64,000 bases of DNA, from NCBI RefSeq assembly GCF_003752365.1, contig NZ_RJUO01000005.1, forward strand, positions 1 to 64,000, given 5' to 3'. The stretch comes from Frondihabitans sp. PhB188. GTDB taxonomy: Bacteria > Actinomycetota > Actinomycetes > Actinomycetales > Microbacteriaceae. Made by a program: the position numbers and the translations under genes. A model generated the notes under the pieces. It ran no database searches, was not told the DNA's origin, and saw only the letters and a program-made list of their open reading frames with translations. Of this stretch, positions 15,888 to 26,324 are shown one piece after another (the first letter of the stretch is position 1; each line of letters opens with the position of its first letter).

Positions 15888-18059
15888 ATGACCACCCTCG
15901 AGACCCCCGATCGGGCGCAGGAACTCGCGCCCACCCCGTCGAAGAAGACCGCCTTCTCCGCCGCCCAGCTCGTCGAGGCCCTCCCCGGCGCCCTCCGCAA
16001 GCTCGATCCCCGCCTGATGTGGCGCAACCCGGTCATGTTCCTCGTCGAGGTCGGCGCCGCGTACACGACCGTCCTCGCCGTCGCCGAGCCGTTCACCGGC
16101 GGGCCCGGCGAGTCCGGCGGCTCGGTCGTCCCCGGCTCGTTCACCTGGGCGATCGCGGCGTGGCTGTGGCTGACCGTCGTCTTCGCCAACCTCGCCGAGT
16201 CGGTGGCGGAGGGCCGCGGCAAGGCGCAGGCCGAGACGCTCCGCAAGACCAGGACCTCGACGAGCGCCGTCCGGGTGCTCGACTACGACGCGTCGGGCGA
16301 CCCGGACGCGTCGACGTCGGCCACCGACGAGATCTCGTCGGCCGACCTCACCCTCGGCGACACGGTCGTCGTGGTGGCCGGCGAGCTGGTCCCCGGCGAC
16401 GGCGACATCGTCTGGGGCATCGCCAGCGTCGACGAGTCGGCCATCACGGGCGAGTCGGCCCCGGTCATCCGCGAGTCGGGAGGCGACCGCTCGGCCGTCA
16501 CCGGCGGCACGCGGGTGCTGTCCGACAGGATCGTCGTCCGCATCACGTCAAAGCCCGGCGAGACCTTCGTCGACCGGATGATCTCGCTGGTCGAGGGGGC
16601 CGCCCGGCAGAAGACCCCGAACGAGATCGCGCTGAACATCCTGCTCGCGTCTCTCTCGATCGTGTTCGTCGTCGTGGTGCTCACGCTCAACCCGATCGCC
16701 TCGCTCAGCGATGCCGCGGCGTCGATCCCGGTTCTGATCGCCCTGCTCGTCTGCCTGATCCCGACGACGATCGGCGCCCTGCTCTCGGCCATCGGCATCG
16801 CCGGGATGGACCGCCTCGTGCAGCGGAACGTGCTCGCCATGTCGGGGCGTGCCGTGGAGGCCGCGGGCGACGTGACGACGCTGCTGCTCGACAAGACGGG
16901 CACCATCACCTACGGCAACCGCCGCGCCAGCGAGTTCCTGCCCCTGGGCTCGGCGACCGAGGCCGAGCTGACGGAGGCCGCGGCCACGTCGTCGCTGGCC
17001 GACCCGACGCCCGAGGGACGCTCGATCGTCGACCTCGCCGTCGAGAACGGGTTCGCCGTGCCGTCGGCCCCGGCGGGCGCCGTCGTGCCGTTCACCGCCC
17101 AGACGCGCATGAGCGGCGTCGACTTCGCCGACGGCTCCGCCGTGAGGAAGGGCGCAGGAACCGCCCTCGCCGCCTGGGTCGCCGCCGCCCGCGAGCAGTC
17201 CGCCGCCTCCCTCGCGGGGACCGCCGCCGAGCGCGACGCCCTCGACCGGCTGGTCACCGGCGTCTCGAACGCGGGCGGGACCCCGCTCGTCGTGGCCACG
17301 CGCTCCGTCGACGGGGCCACCCGCATCCTCGGCGTCGTGCACCTGAAGGACGTCGTGAAGGACGGCCTCGCCGAGCGCTTCGCCGAGCTGCGCCTCATGG
17401 GCATCCGCACGGTGATGATCACCGGCGACAACCCGCTGACGGCCCGAGCCATCGCGGCCGAGGCCGGGGTCGACGACTTCCTCGCCGAGGCCACGCCCGA
17501 GGACAAGCTCGCTCTGATCAGGAAGGAGCAGGAGGGCGGCAACCTCGTGGCGATGACCGGCGACGGCACCAACGACGCTCCCGCTCTCGCCCAGGCCGAC
17601 GTCGGCGTCGCCATGAACACCGGCACGTCGGCGGCGAAGGAGGCCGGCAACATGGTCGACCTCGACTCCGATCCGACCAAGCTCATCGACATCGTCCGGA
17701 TCGGCAAGCAGCTGCTCATCACGCGCGGCGCCCTGACCACGTTCTCGATCGCGAACGACGTGGCCAAGTACTTCGCCATCATCCCGGCCATGTTCGCCGG
17801 CATCTTCCCCGGGCTCGGGCTGCTCAACATCATGCAGCTGCACTCGCCCGCGTCGGCGATCCTCTCGGCGATCGTGTTCAATGCGCTCGTCATCGTCGCG
17901 CTGATCCCGCTGGCGCTGCGCGGCGTGAAGTACCGCGCGGCGTCGGCATCGTCGATCCTGTCGCGCAACCTCCTGATCTACGGGCTCGGCGGCATCGTCG
18001 CCCCGTTCGTCGGGATCAAGCTCATCGACCTCATCGTCTCCTTCCTCCCCGGTTTCTAA
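15888..18059 (+). CDS. kdpB: KdpB, P-type ATPase catalytic subunit
   Basis: A 723-aa P-type ATPase. The phosphorylation motif DKTGTIT follows VTTLLL near residue 335; TGES appears in the actuator domain (SAITGESAP), [10 protein letters not shown] and the hinge [22 protein letters not shown] near residue 560-585 complete the signature. It hydrolyses ATP to drive K+ through KdpA. Compared with Escherichia coli KdpB (682 aa) it has a longer N-terminus and an Ala-rich insert around residue 425. It contains two copies of the recurrent CGCAGGAAC word (15916 and 17153), the second read with the codons GCA GGA ACC. Confidence 0.97.
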   Translation: MTTLETPDRAQELAPTPSKKTAFSAAQLVEALPGALRKLDPRLMWRNPVMFLVEVGAAYTTVLAVAEPFTGGPGESGGSVVPGSFTWAIAAWLWLTVVFANLAESVAEGRGKAQAETLRKTRTSTSAVRVLDYDASGDPDASTSATDEISSADLTLGDTVVVVAGELVPGDGDIVWGIASVDESAITGESAPVIRESGGDRSAVTGGTRVLSDRIVVRITSKPGETFVDRMISLVEGAARQKTPNEIALNILLASLSIVFVVVVLTLNPIASLSDAAASIPVLIALLVCLIPTTIGALLSAIGIAGMDRLVQRNVLAMSGRAVEAAGDVTTLLLDKTGTITYGNRRASEFLPLGSATEAELTEAAATSSLADPTPEGRSIVDLAVENGFAVPSAPAGAVVPFTAQTRMSGVDFADGSAVRKGAGTALAAWVAAAREQSAASLAGTAAERDALDRLVTGVSNAGGTPLVVATRSVDGATRILGVVHLKDVVKDGLAERFAELRLMGIRTVMITGDNPLTARAIAAEAGVDDFLAEATPEDKLALIRKEQEGGNLVAMTGDGTNDAPALAQADVGVAMNTGTSAAKEAGNMVDLDSDPTKLIDIVRIGKQLLITRGALTTFSIANDVAKYFAIIPAMFAGIFPGLGLLNIMQLHSPASAILSAIVFNALVIVALIPLALRGVKYRAASASSILSRNLLIYGLGGIVAPFVGIKLIDLIVSFLPGF

Positions 18060-18070
18060 GGACCCGTCTC

Positions 18071-18679
18071 ATGTCTGTTCGCACCTCCGCGCGCCCCTGG
18101 TGGGTCGCACTCCGCGCCATGCTCGTCTTCACCGTCGTGCTCGGCGTCGCCTACACGGCCCTCCTCACCGGAGTGGGGCAGCTCGTGCTGCCGCACCAGG
18201 CGAACGGGTCGACCGTGAGCTCGGGCGGCTCGGTCGTCGGGTCGTCGCTCATCGGGCAGTCGTTCGCCGACGAGGACGGCAAGCCGCTGGCCCGGTGGTT
18301 CCAGTCGCGGCCCTCCGCCGCCGGCGACGGGTACGACGCGTCGGCGTCGAGCGCCAGCAACCTGGGGCCGTCGAACGCCGACCTCGCGTCGTCGATCAAG
18401 GATCGTCGCGCGGCGATCGCCGCCTTCGAGGGGGTCGCGCCGGCCGCTGTCCCCGACGACGCGCTCACCGCGTCGGGCTCCGGACTCGACCCGGCGATCA
18501 GCCCGGCGTACGCGCTGCTCCAGGTGAAGCGGGTCGCGGCCGCCACCGGACTCTCCGACGCGGTTGTCCACAGGCTGGTCGAATCGAGGATCAGCGGCCG
18601 CGAGGCCGGATACCTTGGGGAGCCCACGGTAAACGTGCTGGAGCTCAACGTCGCTCTGGCCGCACTGACGAAAGACTGA
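18071..18679 (+). CDS. kdpC: KdpC, accessory subunit of the Kdp K+ ATPase
   Basis: A 202-aa protein with one N-terminal transmembrane helix (ALRAMLVFTVVLGVAYTALLTGVGQ) and an extracytoplasmic domain carrying the family blocks GSSLIGQSF, WFQSRPSAAGDGYDASASSASNLGPSN, DPAISPAYALLQVKRVA and VNVLELNVAL. KdpC is needed for assembly and ATP affinity of the complex. The ATG at 18071 follows an AAGGA site 11 bp after kdpB. Length is normal. Confidence 0.96.
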   Translation: MSVRTSARPWWVALRAMLVFTVVLGVAYTALLTGVGQLVLPHQANGSTVSSGGSVVGSSLIGQSFADEDGKPLARWFQSRPSAAGDGYDASASSASNLGPSNADLASSIKDRRAAIAAFEGVAPAAVPDDALTASGSGLDPAISPAYALLQVKRVAAATGLSDAVVHRLVESRISGREAGYLGEPTVNVLELNVALAALTKD

Positions 18680-18683
18680 CGCA

Positions 18684-21235
18684 ATGGTTCGAGGGCGGCT
18701 CCGCGTGCTGCTCGGCGCCGCGCCCGGGGTGGGCAAGACGTACACGATGCTCGAAGAGGGCGCGCGACTGAAGGCCGAGGGGCGCGATGTCGTCGTGGCC
18801 GTCGTCGAGACCCACGGGCGCGCGGCCACGGCGGCCCTCGTGGGCGGCCTCGAGGTGCTGCCGCGGCTGGCCTCGCAGCACCGGGGCGTCGAGCTCACCG
18901 AGATGGACGCCGACGGGGTCGTCGCCCGGCGACCCGACATCGCCCTCGTCGACGAGCTCGCCCACACCAACGCGCCCGGCAGCCGCAACGAGAAGCGCTG
19001 GCAAGACGTGCTCGACCTGCTCGAGGCCGGGGTCGACGTGATCTCGACGGTCAACGTGCAGCACATCGAGTCGCTGAGCGATGTCGTCGAGCAGATCACC
19101 GGCGCTCCCCAGCGCGAGACGATCCCCGACGCGATCCTCCGATCGGCCGACCAGATCGAGGTCGTCGACCTCGCCCCGCAGGCCCTCCGCGACCGGCTGG
19201 CCGAGGGCAACGTCTACCCCGCCGCCCGCATCGACGCCGCGCTCTCGAACTACTTCCGCCTGGGCAACCTGACCGCGCTCCGCGAGCTGGCGCTGCTGTG
19301 GCTGGCCGACGAGGTCGAGTCGGCGCTCAAGGCCTATCGGGCCGAGAAGGGCATCGACTCGACGTGGGAGGCCCGCGAGCGCGTCGTCGTCGCCCTGACC
19401 GGCGGCCCCGAGGGCGAGACGCTCATCAAGCGCGGTGCCCGGATCGCGGCCCGCTCGGCCGGCGGCGACCTGATCGCCGTGCACGTCAGCCGACAGGACG
19501 GCCTCGCCGACTCGCACCCCGGCGCCCTCGCAGCCCAGCGCGCGCTCGTCGAGAAGCTCGGCGGCAGCTACCACCAGGTCGTCGGCGACGACGTGCCGCG
19601 CTCGCTCGTCGCGTTCGCCAAGTCGATGAACGCCACGCAGCTCGTCCTCGGCGTCAGCCGCCGCTCGCGGCTCGCCGCCCTGCTGACCGGGCCGGGCATC
19701 GGGGCGACGGTGATCCGCGAGTCGGGCTCCATCGACGTGCACATCGTGTCGCACTCGCGCGCCGGCGGCCGCTTCACCCTGCCTCGCCCCGGCGGAGCCC
19801 TCACGCTCCGCCGGCGAATCGTCGGCCTGGTGCTCGCGCTCGTGCTCGGCCCGCTCGTCACGCTGCTGCTGACGGCCGTCCGCTCGGACGACACCCTCAC
19901 CAGCGACGTGCTCGTCTACCAGCTGCTGGTCGTGATCGTCGCCCTCGTCGGCGGAATCTGGCCGGCGCTCATCGCGGCCGTCCTCTCGGGGCTCACCCTC
20001 GACTTCTTCTTCGTGCAGCCGATCCACAGCGTCACGATCGACCGGCCGCTGCACCTGCTCGCCCTGGCCCTGTACGTGGTCAACGGCCTGCTGGTGTCGT
20101 ACGTCGTCGACCAGGCCGCACGCCGGTCGCGGTCGGCGGCCCGCGCCCTGGCCGAGTCGGAGCTGCTGGCGACCGTCGCCGGCAGCGTTCTCCGCGGGCA
20201 GGACGCCCTGGCGGCGCTGGTGTCGCGCACCCGCGAGGTCTTCGGCCTGACGAGCGTGCGCGTGCTCGCCGAGGGGCGAGTCGTCACCGAGGTGGGTCAG
20301 GCCGACCGCGACGACCGGGTGACCACCCTGCCGACGGGCACGCACGGAACGCTCGAGCTGCGCGGCCCCGACCTCGCGGCCGCCGAGCAGCGGCTGCTCG
20401 CCGTCATCGCCGCCCAGGTCGACGCGGCGCTCGAGCGCTCCGCCCTGCGGCAGGCCGCCGACGAGGTCGAGCCGCTCGCGCAGGCCGACCAGATGCGCAC
20501 GGCGCTGCTAGCGGCCGTCGGCCACGACCTCCGCCGCCCGCTCGCCGCGGCCACCGCCGCCGTGACCGGCCTGCGCTCCCCCGGCGTCGAGTGGACCCCC
20601 GCCGACCGAGACGAGCTGCTGGCCACCGCCAGCGAGAGCCTCGAGTCGCTCGCGACCCTCGTCACGAACCTCCTCGACGTGTCGCGCGTGCAGGCCGGCG
20701 TGCTCGCCGTCTCGCTCGCCGCCGTCGACGTCGACGACGTCATCCTCGGCTCGCTCGACGAGCTCGGCCTCGGGCCCGACGAGGTCGAGCTCGGCCTCGC
20801 CTACGCGCTGCCCGCCGCCCTCGCCGACGGCGTGCTGCTGCAGCGCGTCGTCGTGAACCTGCTCGACAACGCGGTGCGGCACTCCCCCGCCGACGTGCGG
20901 GTCCGCGTCGCGGCCAGCCACTTCGACGGGCGTGTCGAGCTCCGCGTCGCCGACCACGGTCCCGGGATCGTTGCCGACCGCCGCGACGAGGTGTTCGTGC
21001 CGTTCCAGCGGCTCGGCGACACCGACAACACGACGGGTCTCGGCCTCGGCCTCGCTCTGTCGCGCGGCTTCACCGAGGGAATGGGCGGCACGCTCGACGC
21101 CGAGGACACCCCGGGCGGCGGGCTGACCATGGTGGTGTCGCTGCCGGTGGCGGGGGTTTCGGTGGCGGGGGTTTCGGTGGCGGGGGCGCCAGTGGCGGCT
21201 TCGCCTGATCCTGCGCCGCCCGAGGGGGCCGCCTC

Positions 21236-21239
<4 letters not shown>
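18684..21239 (+). CDS. kdpD: KdpD, K+/turgor sensor histidine kinase
   Basis: An 851-aa sensor kinase. Domains in order: KdpD N-terminal domain with Walker A GAAPGVGKT (residues 10-18) and LVDELAHTNAPGSRNEKRWQDV; a USP-like domain (VALTGGPEGETLIKRGARIAARS); a four-helix DUF4118 membrane region (about 375-475); a GAF-like region; HisKA with GHDLRRPLAAA (phospho-acceptor His about residue 614); and HATPase with RVVVNLLDNAVRHSP, DHGPGI and GLGLGLALS. The last 35 residues are a disordered VAGVS-type repeat coded by a 15-bp tandem array. It begins 4 nt after kdpC and overlaps kdpE by 4 nt. Confidence 0.95.
21147..21191 (+). repeat. 15-bp tandem repeat at the 3' end of kdpD
   Basis: Units GTGGCGGGGGTTTCG at 21147 and 21162 are identical; a third (GTGGCGGGGGCGCCA, 21177) and a partial fourth (21192) are diverged. 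Being 15 bp, it keeps frame and adds VAGVS/VAGVS/VAGAP to the KdpD tail. It is one of six 15-17 bp arrays in this window. Confidence 0.85.
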
Positions 21240-21907
<668 letters not shown>

Positions 21908-22177
21908 CGCGCCGGCCCGCTTATCCGGGCGCCGCGGACGCCCGCCCCGGGCGGCCGGCGGGCTGGCCCGAACCGGAGGGACTGCGCCGAACCCAAGGGT
22001 TCCCCTCTTCGGCGCCGGCGAGGTCTGCGGCTGGGCCCGCCGAATCGGCTCGGCCCCGCCGTCGCGTCGGCGGGTCCGAGCCGAAACGGCGGGGGCCGGG
22101 CCCGGGTCGGCGGGGCCGAGCCGAAACGGAGGGCCGCCCGAGCCCGCACTGCCGCAACCTCGCCCACACACCCCGCG
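21908..22177. repeat. GC-rich intergenic stretch with family C repeats
   Basis: No gene is supported between kdpE and the next coding region. The stretch contains GGCGGGGCCGAGCCGAAACGG-like repeats at about 22065-22092 and 22108-22133 and an inverted copy (CGGCTCGGCCCCGCC) at about 22046-22060. The same word family recurs at 44700-44790 and 63757-63815. Confidence 0.6.
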
Positions 22178-22243
22178 TGGGCGGGTGCTGGTCGGTTCGG
22201 GCGCGCCCCCGGAGACCCACCCGAACCGACCAGCCCCCGCCCA
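22178..22243. repeat. Long inverted repeat: 24-bp arms, 18-nt loop
   Basis: The arms 22178-22201 and 22220-22243 are complementary with one mismatch over 24 bp; the inner 15 bp GCTGGTCGGTTCGGG / CCCGAACCGACCAGC is perfect. At 66 bp it resembles the other 60-61 bp palindromes in size but not sequence. It lies 271 bp after kdpE and may terminate the kdp transcript. Confidence 0.7.
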
Positions 22244-22291
22244 TACACCCCGCCGCCCGCGCCGCGCGAGCCCCGCCGGTACGCTGGCCCC

Positions 22292-22606
22292 ATGACCGAC
22301 GTCGAGATCCGCACCGTCCAGCTCCGCCGCTACGCCCTGCGCGCCGGAGTGATGGCGGAGTTCCTGCCGTGGTGGCACTCCAAGCTCGTGCCCGTCCGAG
22401 AGAAGGCCGGGTTCGCCATCGAGTTCGCCTACGCGATCCCCGAGAGCAACGAGTTCGTCTGGGCCGTCAGCGCTCCCGGCGACGCCGCCGCGTTCGCGCA
22501 GATCGAGGCCGCGTACGTGGGCTCGCCCGAGCGCGCCGAGGCCTTCGAGGGCATCGACGGGTGGACCGACTCGCAGGTCATCACGCTCGTGAACGTCGAG
22601 GCGTAG
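22292..22606 (+). CDS. NIPSNAP-like dimeric alpha/beta barrel protein
   Basis: A 104-aa protein with the ferredoxin-like barrel pattern of the NIPSNAP/antibiotic-monooxygenase group: IRTVQLRRYALRAGVMAEFLPWWHSKLVPVREKAGFAIEFAYAIPESNEFVWAVSAPGDAAAFAQIEAAYVGSPE. Length is that of a single domain. Members are often of unknown role; some are small-molecule-degrading enzymes. It stands alone between kdpE and a convergent ABC operon. Start ATG 22292. Confidence 0.7.
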   Translation: MTDVEIRTVQLRRYALRAGVMAEFLPWWHSKLVPVREKAGFAIEFAYAIPESNEFVWAVSAPGDAAAFAQIEAAYVGSPERAEAFEGIDGWTDSQVITLVNVEA

Positions 22607-22733
22607 ACCCGCGCCAGAAGGCCCGGCGCGCACGCGACCGAACCCCGGCAGGGCACTGGGGCGCAGCTGCGACGAGCCCGCCGGGCGCTCCCGCGCGCCC
22701 CGGACTCCGCGAGCACGCCGCCGACCTCCGGGG

Positions 22734-23564
22734 CTACGGCTCGACCCGCGCCCGGAGCTCGTCGCGCTCGGCCCTCGACGTCGCTCCGCCGGTCAGCGTC
22801 GGCGCCGAGCCGACGAGCAGGCGGGTGTAGGCGTGCTGCGGCGTGTTGATGATCGACTCGGTGGAGCCCTCCTCGACGATGCGCCCGCGGTAGAGCACGA
22901 CGACGCGGTCGGTGATGCCGGCCACGGAGCCCAGGTCGTGCGAGATGAACAGGAGCGAGACGGCCGGGCCCGCGAGTTCCTGCATCAGCTCGAGGATCTG
23001 CACGCGGTTCGCGGAGTCGAGCGCGCTCACGGGCTCGTCGAGGATCAGCAGCCGGGGCTCCGTGATCAGCGCACGCGCGATGGCGGCCCGCTGGCGCTGG
23101 CCTCCCGAGACCTGGCCCGGAAGCCGTGACAGGAGCCCCTCGTCGAGGTGCACCCTGGCGAGGTACGTGCGCACTCGGCGGGCGATCTCGTCGGCGGCCA
23201 GCCCTCCCCCGGTGACGAGCGGCTCGGCGATCGACTGCTCGATCGTGAACTCCGGATCGAGGCTCCGCATCGGGTCCTGGAAGACGTACTGCACCTGGCC
23301 CGTCCGCCGAAACGCCCGCAGCTGAGCCGGCTTCAGGGTCGTCAGCTCGGTACCGCCGAACCGGACGCTGCCGTCGGAGGGCTCCACGAGTCCGAGGATC
23401 GCGCGAGCGAGGGTGGACTTGCCCGATCCGGTCTCGCCGATGAGCCCGACGACCTCGCCGGCTCGGATCCTGAGATCCGCGTCGAAGAGCACCTGCTTCT
23501 GCCGTGCGCCGCGGCCGTACGCGACCTGCAGCTTCTCGACGGTGAGGATCGTCTCGGCGGTCAT
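22734..23564 (-). CDS. Peptide/opine-type ABC transporter ATP-binding protein (OppF/DppF-like)
   Basis: A 276-aa ATPase with Walker A GLIGETGSGKST, Q-loop YVFQDPMRSLDPEF, signature VSGGQRQRAAIARAL, Walker B LLILDEPVSALD and H-loop FISHDLGSV, ending in HAYTRLLVGSAP, the oligopeptide-type C-terminal block. ATG 23564 overlaps the stop of the companion ATPase by 4 nt. It is the last gene of a leftward seven-gene operon (hydrolase, monooxygenase, binding protein, two permeases, two ATPases). Confidence 0.93.
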   Translation of the reverse strand: MTAETILTVEKLQVAYGRGARQKQVLFDADLRIRAGEVVGLIGETGSGKSTLARAILGLVEPSDGSVRFGGTELTTLKPAQLRAFRRTGQVQYVFQDPMRSLDPEFTIEQSIAEPLVTGGGLAADEIARRVRTYLARVHLDEGLLSRLPGQVSGGQRQRAAIARALITEPRLLILDEPVSALDSANRVQILELMQELAGPAVSLLFISHDLGSVAGITDRVVVLYRGRIVEEGSTESIINTPQHAYTRLLVGSAPTLTGGATSRAERDELRARVEP

Positions 23565-24388
23565 TCGGCGGCTCCTGCCGGTCGGAGGAACCGCTCCAGT
23601 CCGAAGCGGTGGTGCTCGTCGAGGAGCAGGCGCGTGTACTCGTGCTCGGGGTCGTGGAGCACGCGCTCGGTCGGCCCCTGCTCGACCACGGCGCCGGAGC
23701 GCATCACGAGAACGTCGTCGCAGATCTGCGCGACGACGGCCAGGTCGTGCGAGACGACGATGAGGGCCAGGCCGAGGCGGTCCTTCAGGTCGGTGAGCAG
23801 GTCGAGGATCTCGGCCTGGACCGTCACGTCGAGCGCTGTGGTCGCCTCGTCGGCGATGAGCACCGCCGGCTCGCACGCGACGGCGGCCGCGATCAGGACA
23901 CGCTGCAGCATGCCGCCGGAGAGCTCGAACGGGTACTGGAAGAAGACGTACTCGGCATCGCGGATCCGCACCGTCTCGAGAAGCGAGACGGCGGCCGCTC
24001 TCGCCTCGCGGCGCGGCAGCCCCTTCTTGACGCGCAGGATCTCCTCGATCTGCCGCCCGACCGGGATGGACGGGTTGAGGTAGGTCGCGGGGTCCTGGAA
24101 GACCGCCGAGATGGTGGTGCCCCGGAGGGCCGTCCACTGCCTGCGGCTGAGCGCCGCCGTGTCGCGGCCGTCGATCTCGATGCGTCCGGCCGTGACCTCG
24201 AACAGCTCGGGCAGGACCCCCAGGAGGGCGCGGCACGTGATGGTCTTGCCGCTTCCCGACTCGCCGACGATGCCGAGCGCCTGCCCGGGTCGCAGCGAGA
24301 ACGAGACGCTCTCGACGGCGACGTCGTCGTGCAGGTGGTTGTAGATGCTGAGGCCGTCCACGGTGATGACGGTACGATCCGCGGTCAT
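23561..24388 (-). CDS. Peptide-type ABC transporter ATP-binding protein (OppD/DppD-like)
   Basis: A 275-aa ATPase with Walker A GIVGESGSGKTIT, Q-loop AVFQDPATYLNP, signature LSGGMLQRVLIAAA, Walker B VLIADEATTALD and H-loop VVSHDLAVV, ending HEYTRLLLDEHHR. It pairs with the OppF-like ATPase to energise the two permeases upstream. It lacks the long C-terminal Fe-S/oligopeptide extension of classic OppD. ATG 24388 overlaps the permease stop. Confidence 0.93.
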   Translation of the reverse strand: MTADRTVITVDGLSIYNHLHDDVAVESVSFSLRPGQALGIVGESGSGKTITCRALLGVLPELFEVTAGRIEIDGRDTAALSRRQWTALRGTTISAVFQDPATYLNPSIPVGRQIEEILRVKKGLPRREARAAAVSLLETVRIRDAEYVFFQYPFELSGGMLQRVLIAAAVACEPAVLIADEATTALDVTVQAEILDLLTDLKDRLGLALIVVSHDLAVVAQICDDVLVMRSGAVVEQGPTERVLHDPEHEYTRLLLDEHHRFGLERFLRPAGAAE

Positions 24389-25281
24389 TCGACCCTCCCG
24401 GCGAGCTGCGGCTGAAGTCGGCGCCCACGGCGCCGGGCCTTGGCGAGCGCGCGCTTCTTCAGCAGGATCCGACCCGCCTCTCCGGAGGTGTCGCGGAGCA
24501 CGTCGGCGAGCAGGTTGAACGCCCACACGGTGAGCATGATGAGGACGATCGGGTAGGCCGGCGCGTACGGCTGATAGGCCAGGTAGCCGAGGTCGGAGGC
24601 GAGCATGCCTCCCCAGGTGGGAGCCGGGGGCTGCACGCCGATGCCGAGGAACGTCAGGCTGGCGACGATGACGAGGCCCACTCCCGCGGCGTTGGCGAAG
24701 GCGATGCCGATCGGGGCAAGCACCTTGGGCCCGATGTGGCGGCGCAGGACCCACCCCGTCGAGCCGCCGCTCAGGACCGCCGCTTCGACGTACTGCGAGC
24801 TCGACACCGTGAGGGCGGCGGCGCGCGACACCCGGTAGAACATGGGCGACAGCAGGATGCCGACGCTCAGCATGGCCTGGGTGAGGCCGTTGCCGAGAAG
24901 AGCGGTCAGCGCCACCGCGAAGACGAGAAAGGGCAGAGCGATCAGCGTGTCCATGATGCGGAGGGTGAGCCACTCGAAGACCCGGCCGAGGTAGACGGAC
25001 AGCAGGCCGGGGATGGTCCCGACGACCAGCGCGATGGCGGCGACCTCGAAGGCTCCGAGGATCGAGACGCGGGAGCCGGCGAGGAGTCGGCTGAGGACGT
25101 CTCGACCGAGGTAGTCGGTTCCCAGCAGGTGCGTCGCCGAGGGTGCCTGGAGGAGCGCGGAGCCGCCCGCGAGCGGGTCGTGCGGCGCGAGGGCCGAGCC
25201 GAGGATCCCGAGCAGGAGGACGAGCACCAGGAGCACGGACGCGATCCAGAAGGACGGCAGCCGGCGCAGTCGCGAGTACAT
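24385..25281 (-). CDS. Peptide-type ABC transporter permease (DppC-like)
   Basis: A 298-aa permease with an N-terminal helix (FWIASVLLVLVLLLGILGSALAPHDPL), the GTDYLGRDVLSRLLAGSRVSI segment diagnostic of DppC/OppC, and about five further helices; the EAA-like loop is VEAAVLSGGSTGWVLRRHI. It forms the channel with the DppB-like partner, from which it is separated by 1 nt. A basic C-terminal tail (KKRALAKARRRGRR) is cytosolic. Confidence 0.92.
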   Translation of the reverse strand: MYSRLRRLPSFWIASVLLVLVLLLGILGSALAPHDPLAGGSALLQAPSATHLLGTDYLGRDVLSRLLAGSRVSILGAFEVAAIALVVGTIPGLLSVYLGRVFEWLTLRIMDTLIALPFLVFAVALTALLGNGLTQAMLSVGILLSPMFYRVSRAAALTVSSSQYVEAAVLSGGSTGWVLRRHIGPKVLAPIGIAFANAAGVGLVIVASLTFLGIGVQPPAPTWGGMLASDLGYLAYQPYAPAYPIVLIMLTVWAFNLLADVLRDTSGEAGRILLKKRALAKARRRGRRLQPQLAGRVE

Positions 25282-25282
25282 G

Positions 25283-26320
25283 TCAGACGCCTCTCTTCGC
25301 GCTCGGCTCGATGCGGTTGAGCGCGATGTTGACGATCAGGTTGAAGGCGACGACGAGGACGATCGACACGACCAGCACGCCCTGGACCGCGGGGACGTCG
25401 CCGTGGAGGGCCGACGAGCTGGCGAACACGCCGTAGCCCGCGAGGCCGAACACGGTCTCCGTGACGACGGCGCCGCCGAGCAGGTTCGGCAGGCTCAGGC
25501 CCACGAGGGCCAGCGCCGGACCGCCGCCGTTGCGCAGCACGTGGACGAAGAAGATGCGCCTCGGGCTCAGGCCGTGCACGGTGGCTCCGAGCACGTAGTT
25601 CTGGCCGTAGGCCGAGACGAGGCCGGCCCGCAGCTGGCGCGCGACGCCCGCGACCATGTCGAAGCTGAGGGCGATGGCGGGGAGGATCACGTGACTGAAC
25701 CATGGCCAGAGCCCCTGGCTGAGCGAGATGTACCCGGCCGACGGCAGCACCTTGAGCTGCACCGCGAAGATCGCCACGAGGATGATCCCGACCGTGAACG
25801 GCGGCATGACCGACATCAGCGAGGTGAATCCCGTGATGGCGCGGTCGACCCAGGTGGTCTGCAGGATCGCGGCCACGCCGCCGAGAGCGGCGCCGACGAC
25901 GATGCCGATCACGAGGGCGAGCGCGGCGACCGACAGGCTGATGACGATCCGCTGGCCGATGAGGGTCGAGATCGAGATCCCGTCGATCCAGCTCGATCCG
26001 AGCGAGCCGTGGAGGAGCGCGCTGAACCAGGTCCAGTACTGAACCAGGAAGGGCTGGTCGAGCCCGTACTGGTGGTTCAGACGGGCCACGGCATCCGGTG
26101 TCGCGGCCTCGCCGAGCTGCACGTACGCGGGGTTGAGCCCCGTCAGCGTCCCGAGTAGGAAGGTGATGAACGTGCCGAAGAGGAACACCGGAACGAATAC
26201 GGCGAAGGGGCGCAGGATCGCGAGTCCGATCCGCTTCCAGCGGAGCGACCCGGCCGTCCGCGCCTCGGTCGGACGCGCCACGCGGGTGCGTCCGACCTCG
26301 ATCTCGGTTGCGGTGGCCAT
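25283..26320 (-). CDS. Peptide-type ABC transporter permease (DppB-like)
   Basis: A 345-aa permease with a polar 35-residue N-terminal extension, a first helix (LRPFAVFVPVFLFGTFITFLLGTL), then NHQYGLDQPFLVQYWTWFSALLHGSLGSSW, the conserved DppB periplasmic segment, and the cytosolic loop YVLGATVHGLSPRRIFFVHVLRNGGGP. Five nt separate it from the binding-protein gene. With the DppC-like partner it forms the membrane pore of the importer. Confidence 0.92.
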   Translation of the reverse strand: MATATEIEVGRTRVARPTEARTAGSLRWKRIGLAILRPFAVFVPVFLFGTFITFLLGTLTGLNPAYVQLGEAATPDAVARLNHQYGLDQPFLVQYWTWFSALLHGSLGSSWIDGISISTLIGQRIVISLSVAALALVIGIVVGAALGGVAAILQTTWVDRAITGFTSLMSVMPPFTVGIILVAIFAVQLKVLPSAGYISLSQGLWPWFSHVILPAIALSFDMVAGVARQLRAGLVSAYGQNYVLGATVHGLSPRRIFFVHVLRNGGGPALALVGLSLPNLLGGAVVTETVFGLAGYGVFASSSALHGDVPAVQGVLVVSIVLVVAFNLIVNIALNRIEPSAKRGV

Positions 26321-26324
26321 GCCG

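Noticed and set aside
14186-16246. Long minus-strand frame antisense to kdpA/kdpB
   Set aside because: Low-complexity translation and complete overlap with strongly conserved kdp genes.
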